A DNA stretch of 64,000 nucleotides from Sclerodactyla briareus (GCA_026419785.1 JAODTK010005831.1:62001-126000), one strand, 5' to 3'; shown: positions 1 through 13,289, numbered from the stretch's first letter. Program-made: numbers and translations. Notes: generated by a model from the letters alone, not told the origin.

Positions 1-325
1 CACATTCTCAAGCATAGAACAATCAAATAGGACAAACTAGAGGATTGAAGGCAGTGAGAACTAATGCTGAAGATGAAGACTATATACTCAGCTTGGGGAG
101 ATGACATCATTTTCTCATGAAGGAAAAGATTTCTGAAAGATATATGTGAGATTTTTGTTTGTGACTGACTTGAAACTAGTCACACGGGGGGCATGTTACA
201 CAAGCACTGCAAGATAACAAGTGCTGAAATAACTAAGTGCTGACCAATCATGAATACTAGTGACAGACCATAATATGAATTATTCCAAAACTTGGACACC
301 GTAGGATCAAATGCATCAACGGCCA

Positions 326-830
326 ATGGCAGGCTCGGATACAATAAGGTTATATCATGGAGATGGAAAACTGTATCTATAGGTCCAACCCCATTTCAAT
401 ACGATTTTTCTATGTGGAGTTATTGGGAGTTATTAGGTTTGGTCCATTATGCAGGGACCCGGGGAGAACTCCCACTCACATAACCATTGAGGTCACACTT
501 GGACACACAAGGGCATTACGTTATTTTATTTTCAATGTTTCATTTTTGTAGAATAGTGCAACAATTAGCAGCAGGTCTGTGGTTTGCTCCCTCTAAAGTA
601 ACCACCACCAGCTACCAACCGCACTAAGCAATACTGTGTCCCATAGACTGAATGCTTTTAGAAGTGGAATAATGTGTGAATTTCACAGAAACGAAGAATG
701 TTTGCAGGATCGTGCAAGTATGACATCAAATATTATTGCATGATGGGTCGGGATATTTTTCGATCTTGTGCAACGCACATGCACAAACTGTAAAGGACTG
801 TACTTCTGTAAGGGAAATCGTATGAACTTG
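326..830 (-). repeat. Dispersed repeat 'H', second uninterrupted copy, inverted
   Basis: The reverse complement matches the 15-kb copy over its length. Shared blocks include GGAAAACTGTATCTATAGGT, GTCACACTTGGACA, CAATGTTTCATTTT, CCCATAGACT.AATGCTT and TTTTTCGATCTTG. The empty junction is CCCATAGACT at about 640. The first ~325 bases of the window are unremarkable AT-rich sequence. Confidence 0.85.
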
Positions 831-1324
831 AACTTCGGTTGGACCAACGCATTCAGTTTTTGAGCCTCTTCATAATTCCTTCCTGCAGTTGTATTTTTAA
901 GGATATTATGTGAGATAATAGGCCCGATTTGAATAATCAAGTGTTTCCCATGGGGGAAGGAATTGCAATGGCAAGTGGATAAATAAACAAATCACACATT
1001 TCAGACAGAACGAGTAAAATCAGAACATCGGGCCAATGCGGGGAGCAGTTCTCCCACGAAGATTCTGTGCAATTTTTATTCATAACAAAGCAAGTACATG
1101 TTGTACAATACAAGGTTTTTGTTTTTGATGAAGGGATGTGTTGCCGGAGGTAATCTGGAGATATGGATATCAGTGAAATGCACTCATTAATAGAAACTTG
1201 TTAAGAATAGCAAACTTGTACAGACTGAAAGATTGATGTAGAATGAGTGGTGGAAAGATAGATCATGAGCACAACACCCTGCATCACCTCCGGAATTTTT
1301 TATTTACCTCTACTGATAGTGCAA

Positions 1325-1625
1325 AACATGAGGCGATCGCCCCCAGTGTCTCACTGGTTGCGCGATCATTGATTTCCTCTGTTAGTCACCATGCAAACAT
1401 TACAAGGCTATTCCATGTTTGCCCCAGATTTAGTATCGCACAAAACAGAAACAAACAGCTTACTAATCAGTGACCAATTTCAAGTATATTAGGACTGATC
1501 CAGTGACCATGGTCCAGCAAAAGACATAAGTTTTGGTGGAATTTTTTTTACAACTGAATTATGCAAATTAGAACGTAATATTCAACTTCGATGACCCATT
1601 TCTGACTTTGTTCAGGCAAACAAAA
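1325..1625 (+). repeat. Dispersed repeat shared with 32,403-32,700
   Basis: Shared blocks include GGCGATCGC, CCAGTGTCTC.CTGGTTGCG, TTCCAT, AACAGCTTACTAA.CAGTGACC and TGACCCATTT. A 76-codon frame across it is not conserved and is not a gene. Confidence 0.78.
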
Positions 1626-2039
1626 AGGGGTCAAGGGCTAATTACGGTACCTTCTGAAGACCCGTGAGGTGATTCAAACTGCTAAAAAACCATAGAGGAA
1701 CCCTTGAACCTCACACCACTCCACTGCAAATCATTTCCGGTAATCCCCAATCGTTCAGAATCCTACAGATCGCTGTGAATTTTGTCCAGAACTCATTCTC
1801 CCACAGAGAGTACTGTCTGCTGAGAATGTGTTAGACACCTTGCACCCCGTCCCCATCATAGCTATCATTAAGAATACAATGGTCATTTGATAGATGTGTC
1901 TTGAAAGTCTGTGGATGTTAAGTGCATCCTATCACACCCTTTTCATGCCTTGGACTGATCGACATGGACAATACTTCCACACGCTATAGTTGAGTAGAGC
2001 ATTTGGGCAGAAGTCAATATTTGTGATTGTTTAAACAGT

Positions 2040-2500
2040 ATCCGAAACATGATCTACAGATCATTATATCCCTGCAACAATGGGGTGTGTGGGGATATTG
2101 ATGTGGTCCCGAAAACATACAGTGATTTTGATCCGATTTGCACGAAACTTGTGTGGGTGGAGTCCCCAAAATTTGTTCCACAATTTTCCAACCTTCGTCA
2201 ATTGAACAAAACTCGGTGGATGTGTACTGTTGCTTCGTCCCAAGGTCACAGGAGGTCAATTGCCTAGATCATGCAATTTTATAACTTTGTCCTATTTCCA
2301 CAAACGTGGGGAATGTTGGATACAGTTGGTTCTGAACAACTGGTAGGGCATTTCAAATCACTGGAGGTCAAAGGACAAAATTTGTCCATTTCCACAAAAA
2401 TGTGTCTTCCTTCAAAAGAGGTCCACATTGAGGCTGTTTTTGTGGGAATATCCACGTCGGTGGTTTCACGCCCCAGCCACATGCTAATTTTCCTCCAGGG
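2040..2500 (+). repeat. Diverged copy of the ~115 bp unit array
   Basis: It contains GATCCGATTTGCACGAAACT, CAAGGTCACAGGAGGTCAAT and GGGGAATGTTGGATACAGTT followed by GGTTCTGAACAA. The end part is collinear with 58,290-58,440 (GGGGAATGTGGACCACAGTT then GGTCTTGAACAA). Confidence 0.72.
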
Positions 2501-5124
2501 TCATGGAATTCAGCAAAAGAATATAGAGTACCCTTCCCACACCAGATTGTTTGCAAATGAGGAAAAAACCCTCTGAGGCAACCATCACACTGATCCAACC
2601 CCGCCCCTCCTAACCTTTATGTATAAAGCAGACAGCAGGACCACATGGTGTAGCTGTCATAGTGACAGTGGTTATTATCTTACGGCACCCATTACCCGCT
2701 TCAGAGGGACTCATGCATAAAAAATACAAAAAACCTACACCATGATGTATGTAGCCACAATTAAAATGCAACGTTTTTAAAGCAGGTAATTATTACTATA
2801 GCACCTTCCAATCCTGATGTCAAAAGGTTCTTGAAACGTTTTGCAGTTGAGGAGAAAAAGGATGGTTTATTAGACATTGGGGCTGCCTGAAACTTTGCCA
2901 AAAGCCTTCCCATTCTAAATATGAACCAATATCAAATGTGTCGATTCAATTATTTGGCTAGCTTCATTTACCCTTGCATTGATCATATCATTTCAGAAAA
3001 AACTGATCCAATTCACCACATCCCATTGGTAGTATATCTCACAACTTCTTTTCATATATAAATTCTAACGTCAGCCTAAATGTGAATTGTATGCCGATGT
3101 GGTGGTGCTGAATGGTAGAGAACATGCGAAGTCCAGAACAGCAAGACTGCATGTTGATTTGTTAATTTTGAATCGGCTCAAAGGTTTTCCGATGAGTTTC
3201 GTAGAGCTTAGAACGCTGTCAGTCTCAGGCCAACACCCGGGGCCCGTTGACAGCCCCCCCCCCCTTCCCGAGATACCATGAAAATGACTGGCAAGATGAA
3301 GGATAGTAGAGAATGGGCGGATTTTTGTAGAACGATTTTGTGCGGTGAGCTGGGACAGCGGAATGGCGGTTTTTAATAGATACCTTTTGTCGGCGTGGTT
3401 CTCCTGCTAAAGAAATGCCTGACGGTGAGTTGCGAGCGACCTACGCGGGACCTGTTGGGGTGGAAACGTGTGTCGGCAATGGTCACATTCGATACGCCAG
3501 TGGTCAAGATTGCGTTTGCCCACAGGGCATAGGGACTACCATGTTTGGCCTGTTTCATCACACACATTCAGCATTTTCCGCAGGGGTTGAAATTGAACTG
3601 TTTTTCAGTAACTGAAGAATTTTCCTGATTGACGCTTACGCCATATGAATGGCATATAGGCAGGTTTGAATCACTAAAAAAATCTTTTATTCCCCCCACA
3701 AAAAAAAATAAAAAAATAATGTCAAAACTCTTGTAACAAATTTAGCAATATTTTATTATCAGATATGGCTGGATGAAATGCAAATGCGAGAATTGTCTAG
3801 TAGAGATTTGACTGCAATGAAATTGGGGCAATAAGTTTTTGGCCTCCTCAAATGGAGGATAGAATATCACAAGGTACAGTGATGAAGTTGATAAAATAAA
3901 GAGGTCACAAATAGTGATATACAACGATAGTTCGTTACTATATAGGATTATTTTTGAAAGAGCGTGACCACAACCAAGCTATGAATTATAGCGTAACTTT
4001 GGCAAAGTGTGATAGAGAGACACAACTGAGCCTAGTTGCTGCACTCCAGGAGAGACACGCTTATACGTATGATTTTGGGTAAAGGGGAGGGGGGGGGAAG
4101 GGGAGTGGAAGGGGACAGATTTGACATATGAGGCATGCATGCGGAGAAGCTGTTACATGGAAACCACTGCGGGATTTTTTTGGATGAAGGTTAAAAAAAT
4201 CAGGGGCATTCACTTCCAAAATCCCTGATTTATGTGGTTCTATGGAAATCTCCCAAATGTGTAGGACAGCATGTGGCCTAGATAATTTAATTAGCGTCAA
4301 TCAAACAGAGAGGCACCTGATTCATTATGGGGGACAGCATCGAATGTGGTCGACGGTGAATTCAATCCAGCTTTTAATGGTTGCACGGCGACGGTCCGTA
4401 CATGTGCCCAACAGCGGGTGGACCGATCCACATCGTACCCATGTGTGTACGCTCCCTATGTGGCATTTTGGGCTGGATGATACAATAGGGCCACCACACA
4501 GTGGTTGGTTCCCATGGCAACCGGCAAGCTGAAGGAGATTGACGCTACCTGTATATACATCTTTCAGCTAATAGAAACCAAACGACGATGGTGTTCTAGT
4601 TTCATACTAGTGAAGCATGCATAGGTAATAAAATATTCTATGTCTGTCTGTATGTATAGAAATGTGCTGTGGAAGGTCACTAGTTTTTAGGGTGACTCTT
4701 CTAAACAAAATATAGCTGGCTCGATGCGAAATTGGGCGCTTCCGTGCATCTCAAACTTCCTCCTACAAACTTTTAAAACTCATAACAATGAATAGGCTAC
4801 AGTCTGGTGCCTAAAGCAATGATGAATACCATGACTTGTACATCCTAGCCAAAATTCATTGTTGGAGTTCTATTCAGCCTTCATTTCATGTCCTCCTTTC
4901 CAGCTGTGGGAATGTATTATATTGACTATTATATGAAACTACAATTGCAAAATAAGATCTGTTGGAACGATAGTACTGCGTCACAACTCATAATTTTGTG
5001 GAATAGGTCTCTGTGGCGAAACATTTACATTTGTCCAGCCAGCCGGCTTCCTTGAAAATTTGCGGACTGATCACTATTTTCTACAAAGTTCTTCTTGTAG
5101 TAGGTAATCAAAACACTTGGTTCA

Positions 5125-5270
5125 TTTCAATATCATTGATGCCTATGTTCTAAAATATTACAAAGGCTGAATGGAGCTCGAAAGAAGGGGTGCAGTTACA
5201 ATACTCGGTAGTCAGCTACACTTCCAGAAATTATTTTAAGAAATATGCCTTAGGCTGAATGGAACTTCAA
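5125..5270 (-). repeat. Dispersed repeat, inverted copy of 21,370-21,510
   Basis: The reverse complement shares CTGACT.AC, GAGTATTGTAACTGCACCCC, TCTTTCGAG, CCATTCAGCCTTTGTAATAT and GCATCAATGATATTGA with the 21.4-kb copy. Confidence 0.8.
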
Positions 5271-6090
5271 TATTCCCACTATTATTCTGATAAAATTGTG
5301 CTGATTTCCAAGAAACACACAAAAGGGCAGGACCTGGACTGTACAATGACCTAAAACACATTCTTTATTATTCTTATCATCTTATTAGACAATCTTTGTC
5401 ACATGACATTGAAATAGAAATAGCCTACAATTACACAATCCTGTGAAATGCTCCATAGAAAATACTATCATGATCCATTATCAATTGTACATCTAGCACT
5501 CTAACTATGATATTTTCTTTTTTCTTATGACTCAGAGCCGAATAATAATTACAACTATTAGAATCACCTTCTCGGGCTCTTCAAAATCATACATAAATGA
5601 GTGAAAACTGGTACCCTCAACTAATTTGAACAAGGAATTAATCAACAGGTACAAGAAGATACTCGATTGCTAGTACAAAAGTGCAATTGACCAATGAAAA
5701 AAAAAAAACAATGGAAAACAGTCACCAAAGACGAAACCCAATTTGCTGATTTCTGGAGTTAGGCTAACAGCTTAGGCTACTAATTCAGTGTCACTAGGTA
5801 TGGGTCAGGTGCGCAAATTAAAAAGGGTTTAGACATGATTACTAACAAACTTTCAAAACAACAAACTGATAACGCTGAGAGAAATTGATAATCGGAATGT
5901 TTTAACGTTATTTCAGTGTTGTTGGGTGTTTTTTTTCTTTTCCAAAGGCAACAATGGAACATTTCAACAGCTGGGCTTGCCTTGCGTGAGTTAAGTAACA
6001 AAGCAGGAGACCTACATAGCAAGCTATTCCCTTGGTCTTAGAGGAGAATGATAATGACCACTTGTAACAAGCAATGGCAGCAATCCTCAC

Positions 6091-6163
6091 CTCAAACAGA
6101 AAAGTCTCATCAAAATGAGGGTTGGGACATTTCCTCTTTTTCGTCTTCTTCGAGGTCTCCAAT
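6091..6163 (-). CDS. RASA2/RASA3-like: RASA2/RASA3-like Ras GAP, C2B exon
   Basis: This 73-nt exon of the Ras GAP gene is intact. The acceptor is GCTGATCTTGCAG, just above 6,163, and the donor is TTTGAG|GTGAGG, just below 6,091. It enters with one base of a split codon and leaves in phase 0, reading LETS followed by KKTKKRKCPNPHFDETFLFE. The motif K-K-T-K-x-K-[RK]-[KT]-x-N-P-x-F-[DN]-E-x-F-x-F-E is the central strand of C2 domains, and the KKTK start and FxFE end are those of the second C2 domain in RASA2/RASA3. It lies 20 kb downstream of the C2A exon on the same strand, the right order for one gene. The expected intervening exon or exons (linker and the C-D-P-Y part of C2B) were not found. 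Later exons would lie beyond position 1. Confidence 0.72.
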
Positions 6164-6335
6164 CTGCAAGATCAGCAAATATGTGAACTGCCAATTATAG
6201 GAGGGTCAGGTTGATGAGTCAGGGGAGAGTGGATAACATCATGGAGGGAAAAAGAGAATAACATGTGATCTCTCCCAACTTTCCATTGAATGCACAAACT
6301 AAAGTGGTTTGTGAATCTGTGAACAACGCATACTT

Positions 6336-6608
6336 ACCCCTTATCGACCCCGCACCCTAATTATGCCAAATACTGAGCGTCTGGCGATTTCACAGCATAC
6401 CAGTCTGGCAACCCCATCGTCCTTCTCATTTGGCCAGACAAAGTGTCTGGAGAAGTTGGAATTTGAGAGTGTTTTTAAAGTCAAAATGCTCGACAAAGCA
6501 GACACTTCGTCTGGCAAAATGAGGACATCGGGGTTGCCAGACAGGTACGCTGTGAAATTGCCAGATGCTCAATATATGGCATAATTGGGGTGCAGGTCGA
6601 TAAGGGTT
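6336..6608. mobile_element. Foldback MITE with DIRS-like tip
   Basis: Two arms of about 114 bp (6,336-6,450 and 6,496-6,608) are inverted copies: ACCCCTTATCGACC, TAATTATGCCA, GAGC.TCTGGC.ATTTCACAGC, TCTGGCAACCCC and CCAGAC.AAGTGTCTG occur in order on one arm and reversed on the other. The loop is about 45 bp. An apparent 73-codon frame at 6,363-6,584 is only the palindrome. The tip and the sequence outside it (TGTGAAC.ACG.ATACTTACC) resemble the left end of the DIRS element. Confidence 0.85.
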
Positions 6609-7469
6609 AAAATTTGGGGCAGTGAAATAGATTAGAAAATGTTCAATTCAAATAATGTTTAACAAATCATTAACAAGTAACTGCTATGCTATGAGTCAGT
6701 GAGATGGTCCGAATCCATTTCCCAAATTCCCCTACTCCTTTCCCCTACTCCTTCCCCCTACCCCCCACCCCCATTCTGCCTCCCCAGTTGTTCAAACTGA
6801 ATCAGCTACCATGATAGCCCCCCCCCCCCCCCCTCATTTCCTTCAGTTTTTCATGACTGCTGGGAAGCCCTTTGTTGTTGCACTGGGAATACCATTTGGG
6901 ATATCTTGATCATCCAGGATAATCATCCACCATTCCCTTATTGTTCTTTCCCTACCCTGGAGCCTTTTTCCACTAGGTCACAGGTCCACTTTTCTCATTC
7001 CGGCCCCAATGATGCCTGTGACTCAGGAGTGGTCCATATCAACAGTGGTGTAGCCAGTGTCTTGTCTTGCCCCCTCTGACTCGAAAGGCTGGCTATACAT
7101 CCCCCCAACCACCCCTCTCCTCCCCCACCACTCCCTACTCCAGGGTTAATGCTGAGGAATATTTTTTGGGAGGGAATTCCCTACTAAGATATTCTTGAGG
7201 GAGAATTTTTTTTCAAATTCAGGAGGGACATGGTCCACAAGATCATTTTTTCATACAAGTTGGGCGGCCCATAGGCAGCGACCAAAACTCACTTTACAGT
7301 GATACCGAAAACCACAAACATTACGCCCATGGCTGATTGCCTCCACCTAAAACTTTCTCAAATCCCAGCAACAACACTGAGAAGGTACTGTACCCGATAG
7401 GAAGAATTATTCTTCATCACTATTTCTTTTATTATCCATATTCCACATTCTCATGGGGCAAGGATGGTA

Positions 7470-7960
7470 TTGGCAGGAACATGAATGATAACCATAAGAG
7501 GACTAGGCTGTTGAAATTGCTATCACTTTGTACAGGTTCAATCTAAAAATAAAATCCACTGCTCGCAAACCACCTCATGAATAATGTGCCCCAAACCTGA
7601 TGAAATGTATTACCATTAAACCCATCTAAAAGTCTGTTTTATCATTTAATACTTTTTCAGAATTCAGATTGCAGATTTTGCGTTTTTCCTCCTCATTTCA
7701 CAGTGACATGCTTCCATAGCAAAAGATTCTTGAGGATCTTGTACATTTATGCACAGTACCAGTTTTGCGAAATGTCAACTTGTTACTCAATCATAATATC
7801 TAGATGATGTGTGCATACTGTATGGACTGCCATTAAACATTGTTTTCTTTCTTTCTCCTAGAGCAACGTTCTGCTCTGTCAAATAATGTATGCCATGCAA
7901 ACAATTGTGCATGTGCTAAGATCACAATCAATGTCAACATTAATTGGGGACAATGCAAAA
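7470..7960 (+). repeat. Diverged repeat shared with 13,290-13,745
   Basis: Shared blocks: CACCTCATGAATAAT, GAAATGTCAAC, CTCAATCATAATA, CAACGTT, GCATGCAAA and TGTGCATGTGCTAAGATC followed by CAATC. The two copies form one ~480 bp family. Confidence 0.75.
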
Positions 7961-10900
7961 TATCTCTGCAAATCATGCTTGCAGACAATCTGTGATGGGA
8001 ATTTCGTCGCCACTCTCACTTTCCTACATATTGTTCTATTGAGAGGGAAACTTGGCACAGCTGTTCCATGGACATAGTGAAATTTGGAGGGGTTCAAAAG
8101 TAGGCCATATCGAAATATCGGCGTCGACGAAACGCCTTCCATCGCCATAGCCCAATAACCCCTCAACACATTTGCAAAAGAGTTTGTCAAATGGAAATCT
8201 TGGTTGAATTTGGAGTGCATGTAGTTGCAATCGCTACAAGACTGAGTCTGCCAATTTGAATAATTTTAATGGATTTTGCTCAAAGTTTTTTGGATTCCCA
8301 TAAAATGGGTAGGTGTGGGAACCAACTATCACAATGGAGATGGTCATTTGAGGGCTTCACACCAGCCGTTTTCAAAATGATATAAATGAAACTACTGGAT
8401 GTACACTACCATTTGGTCCCAACAAAAGTGCATTTAATTTTCAATCAGTGGTTCAAATTTGAATGATATATGCAATTCTTTGAAATTTGCGCATTTGAAC
8501 AAAACTTGGGTGGAGATTGTCATTATGTTCTTCTGGACATTGAAATCCTTTCCGAAAAAAATAAAAAAACAAAAAAAACACTGACATTAGGCCACCCACC
8601 AATTGAGCAAAAAGTGGGGATATACAGGTCGTCAGCGGTTCATTGCATCCCAATGTCTGGTTTTGATTTTGATCAGAGGACTGATCAGAGGACGAACCGA
8701 GAGGATTGCAACCCGGCGCGTACCAAGAGATTTGTTTCTGGGGGGGTTTTGAGGTTGGATACACCCAAGGGAAGTGCGCCCTCAGGGGGAAATGGCCGCA
8801 CCCGCCTTTGCAAATAAATACCAATTTATGGGCACCTAGACAAATGCTGGTGCAAGATTTGCTGAATAACAGCTGCACAAAACATGTTGTACTGGAACTG
8901 CCAAAAAAAAAAAATCTGTTTCGTGTTTATGTTAAAAATGTATTGATCACTTGGTCATGGGGGGGGGGGGGGGGTTCTAAACCGCCGGCAATTGCACTGT
9001 GTGCCAGTATGACCGAGGTGGGGGGTCGGAATCAGTTAATCAGACACTGGCGATTCCTTGCCTTCTCGAATAGTGCTCTAGTTGATCCGAAATCTGAGTC
9101 CTGCCCAAGAGCGGCACTTGCTAAGCTTACCAGGTATATCCGAAGTCCACGCTTGAATGCTCTCTGAGTCCTGCAGGTAGTCCTTAACACAACAAAAGGA
9201 AAGTTTAGTGCCATTTACTCCACCGGATATTTCCTATTGACTCATGATGGCAGTACTTCCAAGTGGCATTCTGCATGCACAACAATTAGTGAAAAGTGTA
9301 GACCTAAACATATACCGTACTGGCAGCCTGGCCGATTCGATCTTTACTACAGCATGACATGCAAACTTATGTTAGGTGAAGCCTTTGAGCCTGATCAAGA
9401 CTCTGCAAAATCGGGGAGAGGGGGGGGGGGGAGGCAGTCACAGGGGGGGTGGGGGGCCAGCCAGTTCACAAAGGTGAGGGGGTTTGGGCTTTAATTGTAA
9501 ACTCCACATGAAAATATTGGTATGACAGTATCAGTCGTTGCAGGCCAAGATGTTACTGGATGTTATGCCATGTCTCAACTCGCTCTAGAGTGTAGGGTAC
9601 GAATGAAATTGAAATCACCGTGGAATGACCCGCGGAATCCCATATATTGACAAACTGATGAACGTGTCTCATCCAGCGTTAGGGAAGATTGAGGGCAGTT
9701 AATGTCTAGAACTGACAGACATCGCCCTCTTCATTCATAGGTAATTAATGCAGGTAGTGAGGCTTCACAGCAGATTTTACCAGGTAGTTTTATTTCCTCT
9801 ACACCAACAGCTCTTACATTTTCACATTTTGCAACTGTTTTACGCGAATATCATACGTTTTCGTTTAGCCTTTTTATATTTCATAAGACCTGCTCTCATA
9901 AGGTTTTCGTGTTTTAGTATCGTCTTATATTTACTGCAGACTTGTTAATTTCCTTTTATCGAGATCTAAAAAAAGTATATATCTATATATGGTTGGTGGA
10001 TTGGCATATGTTTCAGTATGTTTGAACACTTTATCGTTTGAATGTGAACGTTCTCCCGATAGGTCAACGGTTTTATCATTCAAGTTCATGGGACAGATTA
10101 TACTCACAACATCAATTCCATTTTGTTGTTATCATTTGTGAGTGACCAGTGCCAACGGTGCCAATGAGCCAGAATCTCATCATATTGTTTTATAGGTGGC
10201 TAGAACAGTTACCTCTTGGTTGTGACAAAATAATTTGCAGTTAGTAGCAGAACATTATAGACAATAGAATCTAAAGGCACCACAGTGGGGGGTGAAGTTT
10301 CCGAACAGCTGCGGATGTAGAGGAAATCCCAAACCATTACCATTAATAATGAAAAAAAGAACATCAAGAATGGTTCCCACAACAAAACTGCAACTAACTC
10401 ATGCCCCTAAAATCACAAAACTCAGAGGATTTTAATAATAAAGTAGAGATTCCTATATGCAAAATCATTAGGTTCTATGCAACCAACAGACTTAGTCGAA
10501 CATTATACCAAGATTGCCAAACAGTGTCACTATGAGAGGAGTTGGGATTATTATATGGATACGCTCTCCTGAGAAGGTGAGTTTCAAAAAAATAATAATT
10601 GCAATCTTGAAAGTGTGTTTAAATTTCCACAGGCGAACTGCAAACGGCCCCGTTCATTCTTCGATGGGTGCAGTTTGAATGTGAAAACGATAATGCTCTT
10701 CAACATCGAAAGATTACAATTGTACCCTAGTAACAATCCAGATGGCAACCCATTTCACACAAGGTGATTTCATGCATGTGGTGAGCTAGATCTTCACCCA
10801 TATGGCCTGAGTGGGCGGCGAGTGGGCCTCCCACAGCCAGGCCAGCCTGACGACCCTGTATTGACAACATCCATTTAAGGTCCTTACATGGTATCAGAAT

Positions 10901-11234
10901 ACTCCAGAACACCAAGGACACCCTGTGGAGAGGCACCACACTCTGAGAATGGATGGAACTGACTGAGCAGAGAATTCCAATTCACCATTAATTCATCAGA
11001 AGTGGGAAAGAAAAAAAGAAAAACAAGTTTCCCATTCAGAATTCTGTAGGTTGGGATGTGGGCGAGGTCAAAAAAGGGCTGAAACAACAGAGTGTGGCTG
11101 CTCGCAGGTTCTCTGAAGACCCAATCAGGCATGAAGAGACATATTGTGTGGTTTCTGTGAGCAGCTGGTAGCCAGCCAACAGGTGGCTGTTGTTAAAACT
11201 TGGTTCATATATGACTGCGGGCCAGGGCCCAAAT

Positions 11235-11530
11235 GGGGGGGGAGGGGGGGCAGTTCAGACTGACAGATGCCACAATTGTGCGGGGGGGGGGGGGGGTTGG
11301 GAGGGGGGGGGGGGGGGAAGAGAGCTCTAACTCAGAGGGGGACCTGATGGCATGTATGTCTCTGTGCATGTGAGAAAAACAATTTGCATGCATGGAAAAA
11401 TGTCTGTGAAAATGTTACTTGTGCATGTAAATTTGTTCACAGAGACTCAGAGTTCCTGCCAAGTTAGTCAATGAGGAATGTGGGGGGGGGGGGGGGGGTT
11501 GGGAGGGGGGTGGTGGGGGGGGGGGTTGGA
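11235..11530 (+). repeat. Cluster of long poly-G tracts
   Basis: Runs of G of 8 to 16 bases, broken by TT, GA or TGG, occur at 11,236-11,250, 11,282-11,320 and 11,479-11,526. They are candidate G-quadruplex formers on the plus strand. Similar single runs lie at 8,959, 9,420, 17,108, 17,442, 22,854, 26,629 and 40,040-40,091. C runs lie at 6,820 and 38,575. Confidence 0.8.
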
Positions 11531-12419
11531 AACGAAAAGTATGGGCTCAAGCTGCGACAGCCACCTAGCTGCGAGAGAATGCTGATCTCAACACTTTGTC
11601 GCAGCACTATATGCTTTCGATGTCCAGGGCCACCAGTGCTGCCTGTACAGTGGGAGTGGAGCTCCAGGTACGCATCGCAGCTGAGTGGGCTGCACCAGCC
11701 GTCAGAATTAACTGGCGCACGATCGCAAGTACGTTCGCGCCAATAGAACGTGCCCGATTTCTCAGGCAAACTAGCAGCCGATTTAGTTTTTCCTGCATTA
11801 ATAGAGAAGGAACCAACACTCCTCCGGGATCCACAGTACCACACCCACAACTACATCCAAGCATAATCCCTAGACCATCTTGAGTTAGGGGGGGTTGATT
11901 TATCCCCTAATGAAATATGAATGAAGCCCCCTCCCGCTTCCCCTAAGCCTATACAATGTTGTCTGTCAGAGTTTACCCTTTCATAAATAACTTACCAATT
12001 ATGTTCTAAAGTATGAAGAATTTATAAAATATTATGAATCAAACACAGAATTTTGCAAAATTTATCAATTGTGACCATAAAGCAATATGACAAGCTCAGG
12101 CGTGGTTTTGCTAGAGGAATGACTGTGTCAGAGTTGAGCAGATTCGGGTGGCGAGATCAGACAGGATTTCAAATGTCAGTCATGACTGTGCTAGTAGCCG
12201 AGTTACAGCATGATGTAAGAGATCCGATGATTAACACAAATGGAACGGGTTCAACAAAGGAATGAGATGGAAGGAGATTTTGGAGGAGAATTTTGAACAT
12301 AACCTTGATGGGGAAACAAGGGGACCTGGAGATGGGATCGCATTGTCCCGTTGCGAGCTGCGGCCAATTGCTTCCAAAACACGGAAACAGAGAATAAAAC
12401 AATAGAGATGATGTCAGTG

Positions 12420-12720
12420 TTAGCCGCTAAGGAATAATTTTGGGAGGGAATTCCCTCCCAAGATTTTTTTGGGGAGGGATTTCAACAATGCTAGGAGCGG
12501 GCCTTAGCCAATGGCGTCTCACCGTCATTGAGAAGGCCAGGACAATGATGGGGATTGCCGATGTTCTCTGAGACGAGCTGGAGAGGGCCACTAAGAAAAA
12601 GAGAGAAAAAAAATGTTCTTTTTTGGGGGGGGGGGGTCAGCGATTTCCTCAGTCCGCATTGACAGAGTGCATTTTGAAGTGAAGGCGGAAGAATATGACA
12701 TGCCAAGTTGCTTCTATTGT
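12420..12720 (-). repeat. Dispersed repeat shared with 31,745-31,960
   Basis: It shares GGGCCTTAGC, CTCACCGTCATTGAG and CCAGGACAATGATGGGGA.GCCGAT, a poly-G stretch, TTCCTCAGTC and TATGACATGCCAAGT with the 31.8-kb copy. The sequence GGGAGGGAATTCCCT at its edge also occurs at 7,170. A 114-codon minus frame here is not conserved. Confidence 0.75.
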
Positions 12721-13289
12721 GTATGACTTCTGACCACAAAACTGCACGTTCGCTAGACGTGCCTCTCGCTCTTTCCCCCCTTCTTGCGCCTTTCCGCCCT
12801 GGTCTTGCCCCCATGGTCTGCTCCCATAGGTGCACACTTTGTGCCTAGACCGTGATTTTCCATCCGCCCTTCACACACCAGTCGCAGACCCCTCATTTAA
12901 ATTCTGGTAATTGGCCCTGTCCAGGTTAGGGACCATTTCCGGCCATTTTTCGCCACAACGTTCCCCACGAGGTTCAGGCGGCCATGGCAGGGACAAAAAA
13001 TATCTTCATTAATTAAAACCTTCATGACTGCCCTGTGGAAACAACATTATACTATCGTCCCTTACACGATCATTACACTCCTAATAAGCGATATATTGTG
13101 TTGGGTAATGAGACTTAATACTATGGACTGAGGACTATTTTCAATCCTAAGCACCGAAAAAGGTACCCTATCCCACCGAAAGGACCAAATCTTTCAGCGG
13201 TAAGTTTTTCTGATTCACTTATATTTTATGTTGTTATATGTTAAAATTGTATTTTGCAGGAACAATGTACAAAATCTAAATAAATATTA

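Larger units (their letters stand above)
1626..6090. other. Downstream intron of the Ras GAP gene; no exon seen
   Basis: Downstream in gene sense of the C2B exon. The next expected coding segment, the rest of C2B, was not found by eye. The region has the 2.0-2.5 kb unit array, the 5.1-kb repeat and C- or A-runs at 3,255, 3,700 and 5,700. The 66-codon frame at 3,415 and the 96-codon frame at 4,242 are unrecognised. Confidence 0.45.

Noticed and set aside
6363..6584. 73-codon frame
   Set aside because: It lies wholly in the foldback MITE; the frame follows from the palindrome.
8706..9167. 153-codon plus frame
   Set aside because: It is low in complexity, crosses A and G homopolymers (8,905; 8,959), and has no domain.
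10727..10939. Minus-strand segment with YRVVRLAWL, considered as the missing C2B exon
   Set aside because: The flanking residues and splice signals do not fit the family, and no C-D-P-Y motif precedes it.
11464..11883. Overlapping frames on both strands, one ending VQAALVALDIESI
   Set aside because: A possible acceptor precedes the last part, but there is no recognised family and the frames run into poly-G/poly-C tracts.
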